64,000 bases of DNA from contig CANMCE010000005.1 in NCBI GenBank assembly GCA_947496235.1, positions 124,001-188,000 of the forward strand, written 5' to 3'. Both the position numbers and the translations under genes were made by a program. The number at the start of each line of letters is the position of its first letter. The stretch's first letter is position 1. Source of the stretch: an uncultured Glaciecola sp. GTDB taxonomy: Bacteria; Pseudomonadota; Gammaproteobacteria; Enterobacterales; Alteromonadaceae. The notes beneath the pieces were generated by a model, which did no database searches, had not been told where the DNA came from, and saw only the letters and a list, made by a program, of their open reading frames with translations. Below, piece by piece: positions 1-9,326 of this stretch.

Positions 1-2
1 AT

Positions 3-140
3 AAAACGCGTCAAATTCGGAATTATTTGTTGAATGCGCATCCATCGAAGTTGACTCAGCAAAAGCTGCATGAATTTATAGATGATACTCAAATTGGAAT
101 AAATGAAATCAATGATCAATTAAATGCAGTATACTTTTAA
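3..140 (+). CDS. C-terminal fragment of an upstream protein (cut by window edge)
   Basis: An open frame runs in from the left edge and stops at TAA 138-140, giving 45 residues that end in NAVYF. It is helical and charged. The next two genes are a zinc metallopeptidase and Anbu. In proteobacteria Anbu loci commonly also carry an ATP-grasp protein, an alpha-E (DUF403) protein and a transglutaminase-like protein. The helical tail would fit the end of an alpha-E protein, but that is inferred from context only. Confidence 0.45.
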   Translation, partial: KTRQIRNYLLNAHPSKLTQQKLHEFIDDTQIGINEINDQLNAVYF

Positions 141-170
141 TTAAACGTATATAAATTTTAAGACAGAACA

Positions 171-1268
171 TTGAAAAATTTTAATTGTAGCTGTGGTAAT
201 CGGGTTAATTACCAGAATTATCAGTGTGTCAGCTGTAATGCAGAATTAGGATTCCAACCGGATAGTCTAGAGATAACCGACTTTCATCCTGTGGAAGAGG
301 GTCTTTATCGCGCGTCTAATTCTGACCGTTTGTATAAAAAGTGTGCAAATTATAGCCATTATAATGTTTGTAATTGGTTAGTAGACGCCGATGATGACGA
401 TGATCTTTGTTTGTCCTGTCGAATGACACAGGCGATTCCGAATTTAAATATCGAGGGAAATCTAAAACTCTGGTATCGCATGGAAGATGCGAAACGACGT
501 TTGCTGTATTCACTGATGAAATTGGAGCTACCCTTTGAAGGCGTGGCTAAGCATGGTAATCATAAATTGGGTTTTGCTTTTCTAGAAGATCAGGTAGCAG
601 ACGAATACGGCAACGAACTAACGGTCAAAGATTATGTATCAACAGGTCATAGTCATGGTCTTATTACCATTAATTTGGATGAAGCCGACCCATCAAAAAG
701 GCTAAAAATGCGTGAACAACTCCAAGAACGCTACAGAACGCTACTTGGTCATTTTAGGCATGAGTCTGGCCATTTTTTCTGGGATTTATTAATTAACAAT
801 TCAGATTTCCTCGAGGAATTTAGGTCACTCTTCGGTGATGAACGACTAGATTATCAGGCTGCTTTACAAAACTATTATCAATCTGGACCTGCTCCTGAAT
901 GGGAAAAAGTTTGGATCAGTGCTTATGCTAGTATGCACCCTTGGGAAGACTGGGCTGAAACCTGGGCCCATTATTTACACATGGTAGATACCTTAGAAAC
1001 AGCTAACAATATGGAATTTAGTATTGGTGAAAACCTTTTACTAAACCCTTTGAAGAAGCATGATCATAAGGTAGAGCAACAGGAAGAAACCATCTTTGAT
1101 CAAATGTTCGATGATTGGTGCACCTTATCCATCACTCTAAATGCATTGAATCGCAGCATGGGATTAGACGATGCATATCCCTTTGTGATTTCAAGCTCAG
1201 CCATCAATAAGCTGCACTTTGTTCACAGAGTGATTGAATCGTCTGCGGTAGCTAATATTAAGTATTAG
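171..1268 (+). CDS. Putative zinc-binding metallopeptidase of the Anbu locus
   Basis: A 365-residue protein. The N-terminus has a zinc-ribbon-like cysteine cluster (CSCGN at residues 6-10, CVSC at 19-22) and a further C-x2-C near residue 77. Residues near 200 read RHESGHFFWDLL, an HExxH zincin motif, followed by a conserved-looking acidic/aromatic region (WEDWAETWAHYLHM). This fits the family annotated as putative zinc-binding peptidase, often found beside alpha-E, transglutaminase and Anbu genes. The start is TTG at 171; no better ATG keeps the first cysteine pair. It runs convergently into the Anbu gene and overlaps its 3' end by 11 bp. The substrate is unknown. Confidence 0.75.
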   Translation: MKNFNCSCGNRVNYQNYQCVSCNAELGFQPDSLEITDFHPVEEGLYRASNSDRLYKKCANYSHYNVCNWLVDADDDDDLCLSCRMTQAIPNLNIEGNLKLWYRMEDAKRRLLYSLMKLELPFEGVAKHGNHKLGFAFLEDQVADEYGNELTVKDYVSTGHSHGLITINLDEADPSKRLKMREQLQERYRTLLGHFRHESGHFFWDLLINNSDFLEEFRSLFGDERLDYQAALQNYYQSGPAPEWEKVWISAYASMHPWEDWAETWAHYLHMVDTLETANNMEFSIGENLLLNPLKKHDHKVEQQEETIFDQMFDDWCTLSITLNALNRSMGLDDAYPFVISSSAINKLHFVHRVIESSAVANIKY

Positions 1269-2001
1269 GTTTCTTTTCCCACTCAAATCTTGGCAAACGT
1301 TTGAAGGCTCTTTTGAGGCCTTCATTCCATTGTTTTTGCAGTGATTTGTACAGAGGGGAATTCACAGTATAGGTATTAGTGAAGCACTCAGTAAAATTGT
1401 TATTAGTGTGTATTGCTAATTCTATAGGAGGCCCTACTGAGATATTACTGCGAATAGTTGAATCCAGCGATACCAAAGCACACCTTGCTGCATCCTCTAA
1501 CGAAGTTGCTGGGGTAATAACGCGATCCAAAATAGGTTTACCGTATTTGTTTTCGCCTATTTGGAGATAAGGCGTTTCAGTAGAAGCTTCAATAAAATTA
1601 CCTTGAGGATAAACATGGAAAATAGCACAAGGCCTGCCTGCGATTTGTCCGCCCACTAAAAAACTCGATTCCGCACTCATTTTACTGTGGGTCATTGCTT
1701 CCTCGTGTTTCTTCTGTTCAATTTGGCTTAACTGTCCCACATATTCAGCAATTTGATGGATGTATTTGGCTTTTTTGAGGTTAAATTCTGCATCTTCTTC
1801 AAGATCCATTTGAATCTTGTGAATTACAGCTTGAGACGTTGCTAAACTGCCAGCGGTAAGAATAAATAAACTGCGATCTTCAGGAAACAAGAAGCTGTGC
1901 ATTTTACTTTGGGTAGCAACATAATCAACACCCGCGTTAGTTCTGGAATCAGAGGCGAAAATAATCCCTTTATTCACTTTTATCGCAAGACAGTAAGTCA
2001 A
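1258..2001 (-). CDS. anbu: Anbu, proteasome-type protease
   Basis: A 247-residue Ntn-hydrolase. Thr2 directly after the initiator Met (MTYCLAIKVNKGIIFASDSR) is the expected nucleophile, and the following beta strands with GIIFASDSRT and the ILTAGSLA segment match the proteasome beta / HslV fold. Anbu (ancestral beta subunit) forms ring or helical assemblies; its physiological substrate is not settled. It is transcribed opposite to the metallopeptidase and overlaps its end. Family assignment is strong; its role in this cell is not known. Confidence 0.85.
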   Translation of the reverse strand: MTYCLAIKVNKGIIFASDSRTNAGVDYVATQSKMHSFLFPEDRSLFILTAGSLATSQAVIHKIQMDLEEDAEFNLKKAKYIHQIAEYVGQLSQIEQKKHEEAMTHSKMSAESSFLVGGQIAGRPCAIFHVYPQGNFIEASTETPYLQIGENKYGKPILDRVITPATSLEDAARCALVSLDSTIRSNISVGPPIELAIHTNNNFTECFTNTYTVNSPLYKSLQKQWNEGLKRAFKRLPRFEWEKKPNT

Positions 2002-2158
2002 GTTAATCTCCGTACTTCAAAAAATCTTTATTCTGGGATTTTAGCAAGTATTTGAATTTTTCAAAGCGACATTTTCAAATATAAGATTATCTCCTCGGTT
2101 GACTTTTAATGGTTAAATCAGTCATTGTTATTAATAGACGAATTGTTGCAGTACAACT

Positions 2159-2617
2159 ATGGATCCAAATAAAAAAAACCTATTAACATTGGAAAGATAT
2201 CTTCCGTACCGACTTTCGGTGCTGTCGAATAAAGTCAGCGGCAAAATTGCCCAGTCATACAAGGATAAATTTGCCCTTTCCATAACAGAGTGGCGAATTA
2301 TGGCTGTATTAGGAGAGTATCCTGGGGTTTCAGCTGATGAAGTGTCAGTGAAAACACAAATAGAAAAATCTCTTATCAGTCGAGCTGTTAGTAAATTACT
2401 GCAACGTCAACTAATATGCCGCACGCTTTCAAAAGAAGATAAAAGACGCTCGGAGCTACACCTTTCGAATACGGGTACTGAAGTTTACAATGAAATCGTT
2501 CCTCTATCTTTGGAGTATGAAAGAAAATTACTCTCTTGTTTAAACTCAGAGCAAGAGCAACAGTTATCACAGATTATTGATCAATTATATCAACGAGCGA
2601 ATGAGATGAAGTTGTAA
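2159..2617 (+). CDS. MarR-family transcriptional regulator
   Basis: A 152-residue winged-helix protein. Residues 45-100 hold the MarR DNA-binding region (ITEWRIMAVLGEYPG, then EKSLISRAVSKLLQRQLI and DKRRSELHLSNTG). Flanking helices would form the dimer interface. It lies 55 bp upstream of, and on the same strand as, an SMP-30/gluconolactonase gene, so local control of sugar-lactone or related catabolism is plausible. The ligand cannot be told from sequence. Confidence 0.85.
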   Translation: MDPNKKNLLTLERYLPYRLSVLSNKVSGKIAQSYKDKFALSITEWRIMAVLGEYPGVSADEVSVKTQIEKSLISRAVSKLLQRQLICRTLSKEDKRRSELHLSNTGTEVYNEIVPLSLEYERKLLSCLNSEQEQQLSQIIDQLYQRANEMKL

Positions 2618-2672
2618 ACGCTACTCTTTGACTTGTTAGCTAATAAATTTGCACAGGGAAACCATTGCGTAA

Positions 2673-3602
2673 ATGATAAAAATGACCGAGTTTCCGTTAA
2701 TTAATGAAATAGCTTGCGAAAATATGCTAGGTGAAAACGTCAGGTGGCATGCGCAACAAGAGAAATTTTATTGGACAGACATTCTAAGTAAAAGGCTTTA
2801 TTTGTGGTCTCCAGCATCTAATGTTTTGGAGGTTGTAAATACACCTCATCGCATTTCAAGTTTTGCTTTCATCAAAGATTCCTCATATTTATTAGTGGCT
2901 TATGATAAAGGTTTAGCACTTTTTGACCCTTTTACAGAAATATTTCGTTTACTCGCCTCATTAGAAGGGAATTTACCCTTAAATCGATTTAATGATGGCA
3001 CCTGTGATAAACATGGGCGTTATTGGCTTGGTAGCATGAATGACAGTGGTCTTGAGCCCACACCAAAAACCGGCGCCTTGTACTGTTGTGATGTTATTGA
3101 AGGTAAACTTGTAGTCAATAAAACGCTTGATGAGATTGCAATTTCCAACGGATTGGCTTTCGCTCCTGAGTCGGATTGTTTATTTTTTGCCGATTCACCT
3201 AGTAAAAAAATACATCGCTATCAAACCAATAAAGAACACCATAAATTAACCGACGAACATTTGTTTACCCAAACAACTTTGGGAGTACCGGATGGCGCTA
3301 CAATTGACGCTCAAGGGAATTATTGGTTTGCTAATTGGGCGGCAAGTTGTATTCAATCTGTATCCCCTGAAGGACTTACTTTGTTTAAAGCACAAATCCC
3401 CGCAATTCAACCAACTTGCATTGCCCTTGGTGGACCCAATATGGATCTGCTATGTGTGACAAGTGCTAAAGCAGGATTACAAAATCCAAAAAGAGACGGT
3501 AATTTATTTGTGTATCAATTGTCTGAAGAGATAGGTTTGGCTCCCTTTTACGCTAAATCAGATTTTTTGACTGTAAATAGTCAACAAGCTGAACATTGTT
3601 AG
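2673..3602 (+). CDS. SMP-30/gluconolactonase/LRE family protein
   Basis: A 309-residue six-bladed propeller hydrolase. Family features visible: an early Glu in LGENVRWH (about residue 19), NRFNDGTCDKHGRYWLGSM (about 108-126), SNGLAFAPESDCLFFADS (about 161-178) and VPDGATIDAQGNYW (about 208-221). These supply the Glu, Asn and Asp ligands of the divalent metal. Such enzymes hydrolyse aldonolactones in sugar catabolism; the exact sugar is unknown. Two in-frame ATGs lie 9 bp apart (2673 and 2682). Its 3' end overlaps the convergent mntP gene by 4 bp. Confidence 0.85.
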   Translation: MIKMTEFPLINEIACENMLGENVRWHAQQEKFYWTDILSKRLYLWSPASNVLEVVNTPHRISSFAFIKDSSYLLVAYDKGLALFDPFTEIFRLLASLEGNLPLNRFNDGTCDKHGRYWLGSMNDSGLEPTPKTGALYCCDVIEGKLVVNKTLDEIAISNGLAFAPESDCLFFADSPSKKIHRYQTNKEHHKLTDEHLFTQTTLGVPDGATIDAQGNYWFANWAASCIQSVSPEGLTLFKAQIPAIQPTCIALGGPNMDLLCVTSAKAGLQNPKRDGNLFVYQLSEEIGLAPFYAKSDFLTVNSQQAEHC

Positions 3603-4138
3603 AAAAAGACAATTTTACAACCAATCAAGATTAGAATAATACCACCCGCAAATTCCGCTTTTTCTTCAAATCTAACACCGGTTTTGTTACCCACCAGAAC
3701 ACCTAAGCAAGTACATAAAAAGGTAATTATGGCGATAGAAATACATGCGATAAAGCCATTAACGGCAAGTAATGATAACGTAAAGCCTGCTGCCATAGCA
3801 TCAATGCTGATCACAAAGGCTAACAATAAAAGTACTTTGTGAGTTATGTCTTCGACATTGTCATCGTCTAAGCCAGTTGCAGCTTCGTAAATCATTTTGC
3901 CGCCAACAAACAGCAAAAGGAAGAATGAAATCCAGCGCGCGTATTCTTCCATCCAACTTACTACCTCAACACCGATTAAATAACCGATAGCAGGCATAAT
4001 ACCGTGAAATATACCGAAATAACTACCACTGAGCAGTGCGATTTTGACCGGGTTTTTATACTTTTTTGCACCAAAACCTACGGCGACGGCAAAGGCGTCC
4101 ATACTAAGACCAATGCCTAATACAATAACTTCAAACAA
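3599..4138 (-). CDS. mntP: Manganese efflux pump MntP
   Basis: A 179-residue inner-membrane protein of six predicted helices. The N-terminal LGIGLSMDAFAVAVGFG and the mid-protein FVISIDAMAAGF carry the paired acidic residues (D14-type and D-A-M-A-A-G) typical of MntP/YebN. It exports Mn(II) when the metal is in excess. A perfect 8-bp inverted repeat lies just upstream of the start. I see no yybP-ykoY riboswitch signature in the short 80-bp gap to cheV. Confidence 0.9.
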   Translation of the reverse strand: MFEVIVLGIGLSMDAFAVAVGFGAKKYKNPVKIALLSGSYFGIFHGIMPAIGYLIGVEVVSWMEEYARWISFFLLLFVGGKMIYEAATGLDDDNVEDITHKVLLLLAFVISIDAMAAGFTLSLLAVNGFIACISIAIITFLCTCLGVLVGNKTGVRFEEKAEFAGGIILILIGCKIVFF

Positions 4139-4147
4139 TTTAGAATT

Positions 4148-4178
4148 CTTATACTGTGAATATTATTCCTAGTATAAG
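4148..4178 (-). promoter_or_regulatory. Inverted repeat just upstream of mntP
   Basis: CTTATACT at 4148-4155 and AGTATAAG at 4171-4178 form a perfect 8-bp inverted repeat with a 15-nt spacer. It begins 10 bp before the mntP start codon. It could be an operator for a metal regulator or a 5' leader hairpin. It does not match the MntR box I know, so the factor is unassigned. Confidence 0.4.
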
Positions 4179-4219
4179 GGGTTAATAGATTCGGTTGAAC
4201 AAGCTTAAGGGGGAAAATG

Positions 4220-5185
4220 TTAATTCTGACTAGTTTTTATTGCTTCCAATACCTGTTCCATGCGCTCCAAAGCCACTTCTACTAAGGCATTTGGTTGAAA
4301 TTTAGATATGAACCTGTCACACCCCACTTTTTCGACCATAGCTTGGTTGAAATTTCCGCTAAGCGATGTATTTAACGTGATAAATAGGTCATTCATGCGA
4401 GGATCTTGACGGATTTCTGCCGTTAAACGATAACCGTCCATTTCAGGCATTTCAGCATCTGTGTAAAGCATTAATATTTCATCAGTGACTTTCTTACCTT
4501 GATCTGCCCACGATTTAAGAAGGTTTAATGCTTCTTGACCATTTTGGCGTTCAATAATTTCAATGCCCAGTTGAGATAGGGTATTTTGGATTTGTTGTCT
4601 GGCGACAGGTGAATCGTCAACAATTAACACTTTTTTACCTGCAAGATGATCACTAACTTCATGCTGCAGAAGTTCTTGGGATACTTGCACATCATAATCA
4701 ATAATGTCTGCTAGTACTTTCTCTACATCAATAATTTCCACTAGCTCATCTTTCTTTTCATCTTTAACTCGGGTGATAGCCGTTAAAAAATGATTTTTAC
4801 CTGCTGATTTAGGCGGCGGCTGTATTTCGTTCCAAGAGGTATTGATGATTTTTACAATTTGACCGATTAAGAAACCTTGAACACTACGATTATACTCAGT
4901 AATGATGACATTGGTGCCTTCATATTCGTCTTCACAAAAGGGTAATTTAATAGCTGAACGTAAATCGATCACTGGGATAGATTTACCTCGAGCATTAATA
5001 ACGCCTTTTATATTGTGATGAGCTCCAGGAATTTGATTCATTTTTGGAAGCGTTATTACTTCGCGGATCTTAAATACATTAAGCGCAAATGTATGTCTTG
5101 TACCCAGTTTAAAGAGCAACAGCTCTAAACGGTTCTCCCCAACTAATTTTGTTCTTGAATCTACAGAAGACAGTATATTTGACAT
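4220..5185 (-). CDS. cheV: Chemotaxis protein CheV (CheW-receiver fusion)
   Basis: A 321-residue protein with a CheW-like coupling domain (about 15-165, including GVINARGKSIPVIDL) and a C-terminal receiver domain (about 185-310). The receiver has the acidic pair in VLIVDDSPVARQ, the phospho-acceptor Asp in LYTDAEMPEMDG, and the Lys in SKFQPN. CheV couples receptors to CheA and tunes signalling by phosphorylation. It is monocistronic, with a sigma-28-type promoter about 70 bp upstream. Confidence 0.92.
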   Translation of the reverse strand: MSNILSSVDSRTKLVGENRLELLLFKLGTRHTFALNVFKIREVITLPKMNQIPGAHHNIKGVINARGKSIPVIDLRSAIKLPFCEDEYEGTNVIITEYNRSVQGFLIGQIVKIINTSWNEIQPPPKSAGKNHFLTAITRVKDEKKDELVEIIDVEKVLADIIDYDVQVSQELLQHEVSDHLAGKKVLIVDDSPVARQQIQNTLSQLGIEIIERQNGQEALNLLKSWADQGKKVTDEILMLYTDAEMPEMDGYRLTAEIRQDPRMNDLFITLNTSLSGNFNQAMVEKVGCDRFISKFQPNALVEVALERMEQVLEAIKTSQN

Positions 5186-5253
5186 TAAATTTATATTCCG
5201 CTTGTCGGTTCTTTGGAGTAAAGGCGTTAGTATTAGCGACTAGGCTAGTATTT

Positions 5254-5280
5254 ATATCGGCTAGATGATGGAAATTTTTA
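5254..5280 (-). promoter_or_regulatory. Predicted FliA (sigma-28) promoter of cheV
   Basis: Read on the minus strand, 5280-5273 gives TAAAAATT and, 11 nt later, 5261-5254 gives GCCGATAT. The sigma-28 consensus is TAAAGTTT-N11-GCCGATAA, so this matches 6/8 and 7/8 with exact spacing. It points toward cheV, whose start is 69 bp downstream. Confidence 0.65.
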
Positions 5281-5461
5281 TAGTGATTTGTCTTTTTGAC
5301 TAGCGCATGAAACAAATCAAACACTTGTCGTTAGCTATTGGATTTTTGGAAGTAAAACAAAGCACTTGAAAAGCCAGTCACAGTTGTTCAGACTGACCCT
5401 CTCGTTTGACCATAGGTCTTTGACGTAAATTCGAATGCAGGCAACTCGCTAAGGAAGATAG

Positions 5462-6448
5462 ATGACAATAAAATGGGGCATTATAGGCTGTGGAAATATT
5501 GCTAAGACCTTTGTAAGCTCAGCCAAATATTTGTCCGAAGCTGTACTATACGGATGTGCGGCCTCCGAATATTCAAGAGCTCAGGTATTTGCTGAAGAAC
5601 AAGGTGTTGAACAAGCGTTTGCGAATTACGATGCACTTCTTAGCTCCCCTGACATAGACGCGATATATGTAGCTACCACTCATAATTTTCATTACCAACA
5701 TATTAAACAAAGTCTGATGGCGGGCAAGCATGTACTGTCTGAAAAGCCAATAACGCTAAACGCTCAGCAGGCTAAAAATCTATATGGGCTGGCGCAAGAA
5801 AGAAATTTATTACTCATGGAAGCTGTTTGGACTAGGTTTCTCCCCGCCATTCTTGAACTTCAGTCACAGTTGAAAAAGGGTGTTATTGGAAACATTAAAC
5901 ACATTTCTGTGCAATTTAACATTTATAAAGATGTACCGGATACAAGCCGATTGCGCAATTTGTCCTTGGCTGGAGGCGCACTACTGGATTTGGGCATTTA
6001 TCCAATTACCTTCAGCGACATTGTGATGGATGCCATGCCTGAAACCATCACTGGCAATGCTGTCATGACAAATACTGGGGTAGATGAAACCTCTAGCTAT
6101 CAACTCGGATATCAAGGGGGCGTGACGGCTAATTTAGTTTCGAGTTTCTTATGTGATCCAGCTATTGAAGCGAATATCTATGGTGAAAAAGGTCGTATTA
6201 AGGTTCCCCATTTTTTAGGTGCCCAGGGGTTTCAAATCTTCCGAGATAACCAGCTAGTTGACCAATTTACCGCGCCTTTCAGTGGGGATAAAAATTTCTA
6301 TTTTGAGATAGCACATTTTCAGCAATGTTTAGCCGAAAATAAGCAGCAAAGTCCTATCCTGCCCCCAAGCAAGAGCCTGCGAATAATGCAAATAATGGAT
6401 GAATTACGCGCCAAGTGGGGGTTGCGTTATCCCGACGAAGAAATATAA
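5462..6448 (+). CDS. Gfo/Idh/MocA family oxidoreductase
   Basis: A 328-residue NAD(P)-dependent dehydrogenase. The Rossmann start is WGIIGCGNIAKTF (residues 5-17). The family EKP motif is in GKHVLSEKPITLNAQQAKNL (about 90-110), and the C-terminal substrate domain includes GGALLDLGIYPITF. It resembles trans-dihydrodiol/D-xylose 1-dehydrogenase-like members. The substrate is not determinable. A strong bidirectional terminator follows at once. Confidence 0.85.
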   Translation: MTIKWGIIGCGNIAKTFVSSAKYLSEAVLYGCAASEYSRAQVFAEEQGVEQAFANYDALLSSPDIDAIYVATTHNFHYQHIKQSLMAGKHVLSEKPITLNAQQAKNLYGLAQERNLLLMEAVWTRFLPAILELQSQLKKGVIGNIKHISVQFNIYKDVPDTSRLRNLSLAGGALLDLGIYPITFSDIVMDAMPETITGNAVMTNTGVDETSSYQLGYQGGVTANLVSSFLCDPAIEANIYGEKGRIKVPHFLGAQGFQIFRDNQLVDQFTAPFSGDKNFYFEIAHFQQCLAENKQQSPILPPSKSLRIMQIMDELRAKWGLRYPDEEI

Positions 6449-6450
6449 AA

Positions 6451-6470
6451 AAAGGGCGGAAACGCCCTTT
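6451..6470. terminator. Bidirectional terminator
   Basis: AAAGGGCG-gaaa-CGCCCTTT is a perfect 8-bp stem with a tetraloop and A/T tracts on both sides. It lies between the convergent oxidoreductase and acylase genes and can serve both. Confidence 0.85.
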
Positions 6471-6494
6471 TCTCGACGCAACATCAACTCGTTG

Positions 6495-9017
6495 TTATTC
6501 TTGGCTTGAGTCCAACTGCATTTCACTTACCAAATTGGCACTAATTTGTGCTTCGGTAAAGTGAATTGGACGTAGTCTAGAAGTTTCACTATACACTCGT
6601 GATTGGTCATTAAAGCTGTCGGATTCACTATTGGTTGATTGAGAGTAAGACAATATACCTCTAGCATCATGACCTGCTTCGGTAAAGTTAACCACCATCA
6701 TCCAGCTACTTCCATAATTAATATGATAACCAGGCGCTGCTGCCGATAGTTCTGAGTTTGCTAGTGTGGGATAAGTATGTCGAGGAATTGTCGTGCCGTT
6801 ATTAGAATTTGCCGGACGAAATACGTTAAATCCACCTTCTACATTGTGACTTCCTGGCCAAGGCAGGCGTTCATCATCTGGGTTACCATTTCCGTCGCTT
6901 TTCTCAACAAATTGTACCTGACCAAAGTTAGCATCTAGCGCAATGCCTGCGTCTTGGATGTTTTTCACGGCTTGTGCAAGCTCAACTAAGGTTTGTTGAT
7001 TGTCCACTAATCCATTGGGGGTATTAACCGGATCATTTACATCAAAATCGTTGACCCAATTGCGACCAAAAGCAAAGGCAAATTCTCGGAAAATATGTGC
7101 GCCAACACTATCTACATTCATAGTGCCATCCCAATTATTGAGCACACCACAGGCTTGACTAATGTCAACATTAGTACCATTTACATCAACTGGGTTAGCG
7201 CCGTTGGCCGCGCATTGGCTAACTAGGTCATTTAGCACTAAATCTGCCAGTAAACTCTTGTTGGCTAAGAGTGCTTCTTCTACTTCTGTGGGTGAGAAGA
7301 GTCCATCACTGCCAGCGGCTTGCTGAATTAACAATTGACCATGGCGAGAACGCAAGGTTTGTTGATTGCCCACGCGACCATACAAGGGAGATACGCCGGT
7401 GATTGGGTTGTCTAAATTGGTAAGCCAAAAGCTATCATTAGAATTTTGCACATAGTCAGTGCCACTATACTTTGGCGCTTGTTCGTACGGAACGGGTCCG
7501 TTAAAGTCGAACACAGAAGCGAATCCAGGCAGTACAGTAAAGCCAGCTAATTGGCGAATTTGCGACAATTGAGGATTGTTGACCAATTGATCCATTGCGG
7601 TGGACGTTAAATTAGGTACCGTTGAGTCATCGATGTAGAAAACTTCACCGGATCTCGAAGCTGCCATAGTGTTATTGAAGATTACGCCATCATACTGTTG
7701 GAATGCTTGTTTAAATTCATCCATATTGGTTGCAAGATTCATCCCTAGCCAATGATCAACTATATCGAAATTGGGTAGATTGACATCTTTTATGGCAAAT
7801 GCACTATCGTTAGGTCCCCATTCAAAGTTACCAGGCACATTAATCATGGGACCATAATTGGTGTAATAACCATCTTTTTCCAGCTCAATTGAAACCCCTG
7901 GACCAACCGCAACGTCAATTTTCATCGTTTTCTTATAAATGGTGCGACGCTGACCATCTACTAAGTGAGTCAGCCCGTTGGCATCATCTTCATCGAGTGT
8001 AAGTTGATACACTACAAAATGCTCTGCAGTAGAAAATGTATGTGTCCAAGCGAGATTTTCGTTGAAACCAATATTGACTATGCCAGGAGTACCTACCAGA
8101 GAACCACCTATGACATTTAAAAAGCCAGGAATAGTGGTATGGAATTGCCAGAAACGTAAGTTACCGGTAAACGGGAAATGTGGGTTGGCCAATACCATAC
8201 CCATGCCATTTTCCGTTTTGTCCGAACCCAGTCCCCAACCATTTGAGCCTAATTCATCAGGATTCACCTGTGGAACTGATAAATCCATTTTTGCTGGATC
8301 AAATTTTAATTTAGAACCCTCAATTGACAGCTGTCTAGGCCTAAAATCTACCCCTGGCGGAGCTGCGGCAAATATCGCTGATTCAAAATTAGCAGCACCT
8401 GGTAGCAAAGCTATACCAAGTAGAATCGTAAAGTGATCGATTTCGTCAATAGGTTTAACCCAAGGTTGATTTGCACATGAGGGATCTATATTGGCCAATC
8501 CAGTATCTGCTAGATACCTGTTATAACCTTTGGTATAGCCCGATATCAACGCGCGAGTATTAGCACTCATAGCGGCAAAGTTGTCTTCGGCAATTTCCCT
8601 AATACCAATAGTAAGGTAAGCGAAATCATTAATAACATGGGCTGAATCACCTGAACCTGGATTTGCGTCTGGTCCTAAATATTTAGCGCGTTGGGAATTA
8701 AAGCGAATGGCTTGGTCAGCGATTATACAAATATTATCTTTTGCAGCGGCGTAACCAACACCATAAGACATACTTTCTAAATTATCCGCAACTATATGCG
8801 GTACGCCATATTGGGTATATCTAATGTCAGCTTGTAACACCCCATCAGGATCAAAGGCGGTAACTGTGGCGGGTGGTGGTTCAGGCGTTGGTGGTGCTGG
8901 TGGAGTCGGCCTTTCAACATCAGAAAAATCATTGTCATTTCCGCCACAGCTGATAAGTAAAAGAGCACAGATTAGGTAACACATAATCCGTAAATCAAAA
9001 AATTTGTTGTTGTGCAT
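6495..9017 (-). CDS. Penicillin acylase family lipoprotein (S45 amidohydrolase)
   Basis: An 840-residue precursor. The N-terminus has a lipoprotein signal (ICALLLISCGG, lipobox Cys near residue 24) followed by a Pro-rich linker. An alpha-chain-like region leads to LGSNGWGLGSDKTENG at about residue 256, where Ser is the expected autocatalytic cleavage site and N-terminal nucleophile of the beta chain. MVLANPHFPF follows, as usual in this family. Relatives hydrolyse penicillins, acyl-homoserine lactones or lipopeptides, so quorum-signal quenching is possible but not shown by sequence. Probably anchored in the outer membrane or periplasm. Confidence 0.85.
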   Translation of the reverse strand: MHNNKFFDLRIMCYLICALLLISCGGNDNDFSDVERPTPPAPPTPEPPPATVTAFDPDGVLQADIRYTQYGVPHIVADNLESMSYGVGYAAAKDNICIIADQAIRFNSQRAKYLGPDANPGSGDSAHVINDFAYLTIGIREIAEDNFAAMSANTRALISGYTKGYNRYLADTGLANIDPSCANQPWVKPIDEIDHFTILLGIALLPGAANFESAIFAAAPPGVDFRPRQLSIEGSKLKFDPAKMDLSVPQVNPDELGSNGWGLGSDKTENGMGMVLANPHFPFTGNLRFWQFHTTIPGFLNVIGGSLVGTPGIVNIGFNENLAWTHTFSTAEHFVVYQLTLDEDDANGLTHLVDGQRRTIYKKTMKIDVAVGPGVSIELEKDGYYTNYGPMINVPGNFEWGPNDSAFAIKDVNLPNFDIVDHWLGMNLATNMDEFKQAFQQYDGVIFNNTMAASRSGEVFYIDDSTVPNLTSTAMDQLVNNPQLSQIRQLAGFTVLPGFASVFDFNGPVPYEQAPKYSGTDYVQNSNDSFWLTNLDNPITGVSPLYGRVGNQQTLRSRHGQLLIQQAAGSDGLFSPTEVEEALLANKSLLADLVLNDLVSQCAANGANPVDVNGTNVDISQACGVLNNWDGTMNVDSVGAHIFREFAFAFGRNWVNDFDVNDPVNTPNGLVDNQQTLVELAQAVKNIQDAGIALDANFGQVQFVEKSDGNGNPDDERLPWPGSHNVEGGFNVFRPANSNNGTTIPRHTYPTLANSELSAAAPGYHINYGSSWMMVVNFTEAGHDARGILSYSQSTNSESDSFNDQSRVYSETSRLRPIHFTEAQISANLVSEMQLDSSQE

Positions 9018-9326
9018 GTGAAGTGTCCAGTCATTGATGTAAAGGTCACAAATCCTATCTCTGCGAGTTACATCATTTTAAAAAATAAATTTTGTTAACC
9101 CTGTTAATACTAGAAACTTCAATACGTTATTTCAAAGGAAATGTTTATAAAATGTTAAAATAAATGAATCTTGATAACAATTTTCATAATCTTATACATT
9201 GTGAATTCGTCAAATAGATGTAAACTTATACTTTGGTAGTCATGTGAAACGTTCATTTGGTATTCTTTCGGTCAGGTGTTCGTCCTTTAGGTGTTGCTTT
9301 GTAAAAGGAAGTATAGGTTTTACGTA
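9018..9326. other. Intergenic region with divergent promoters, no gene seen
   Basis: An AT-rich spacer between the divergent acylase and propeller-GGDEF genes. I see no ORF, RNA structure or repeat that I can support. It must hold both promoters. Confidence 0.5.

Noticed and set aside
4139-4219. yybP-ykoY manganese riboswitch upstream of mntP
   Set aside because: The gap to cheV is only about 80 bp and lacks the conserved loop sequences of that riboswitch.
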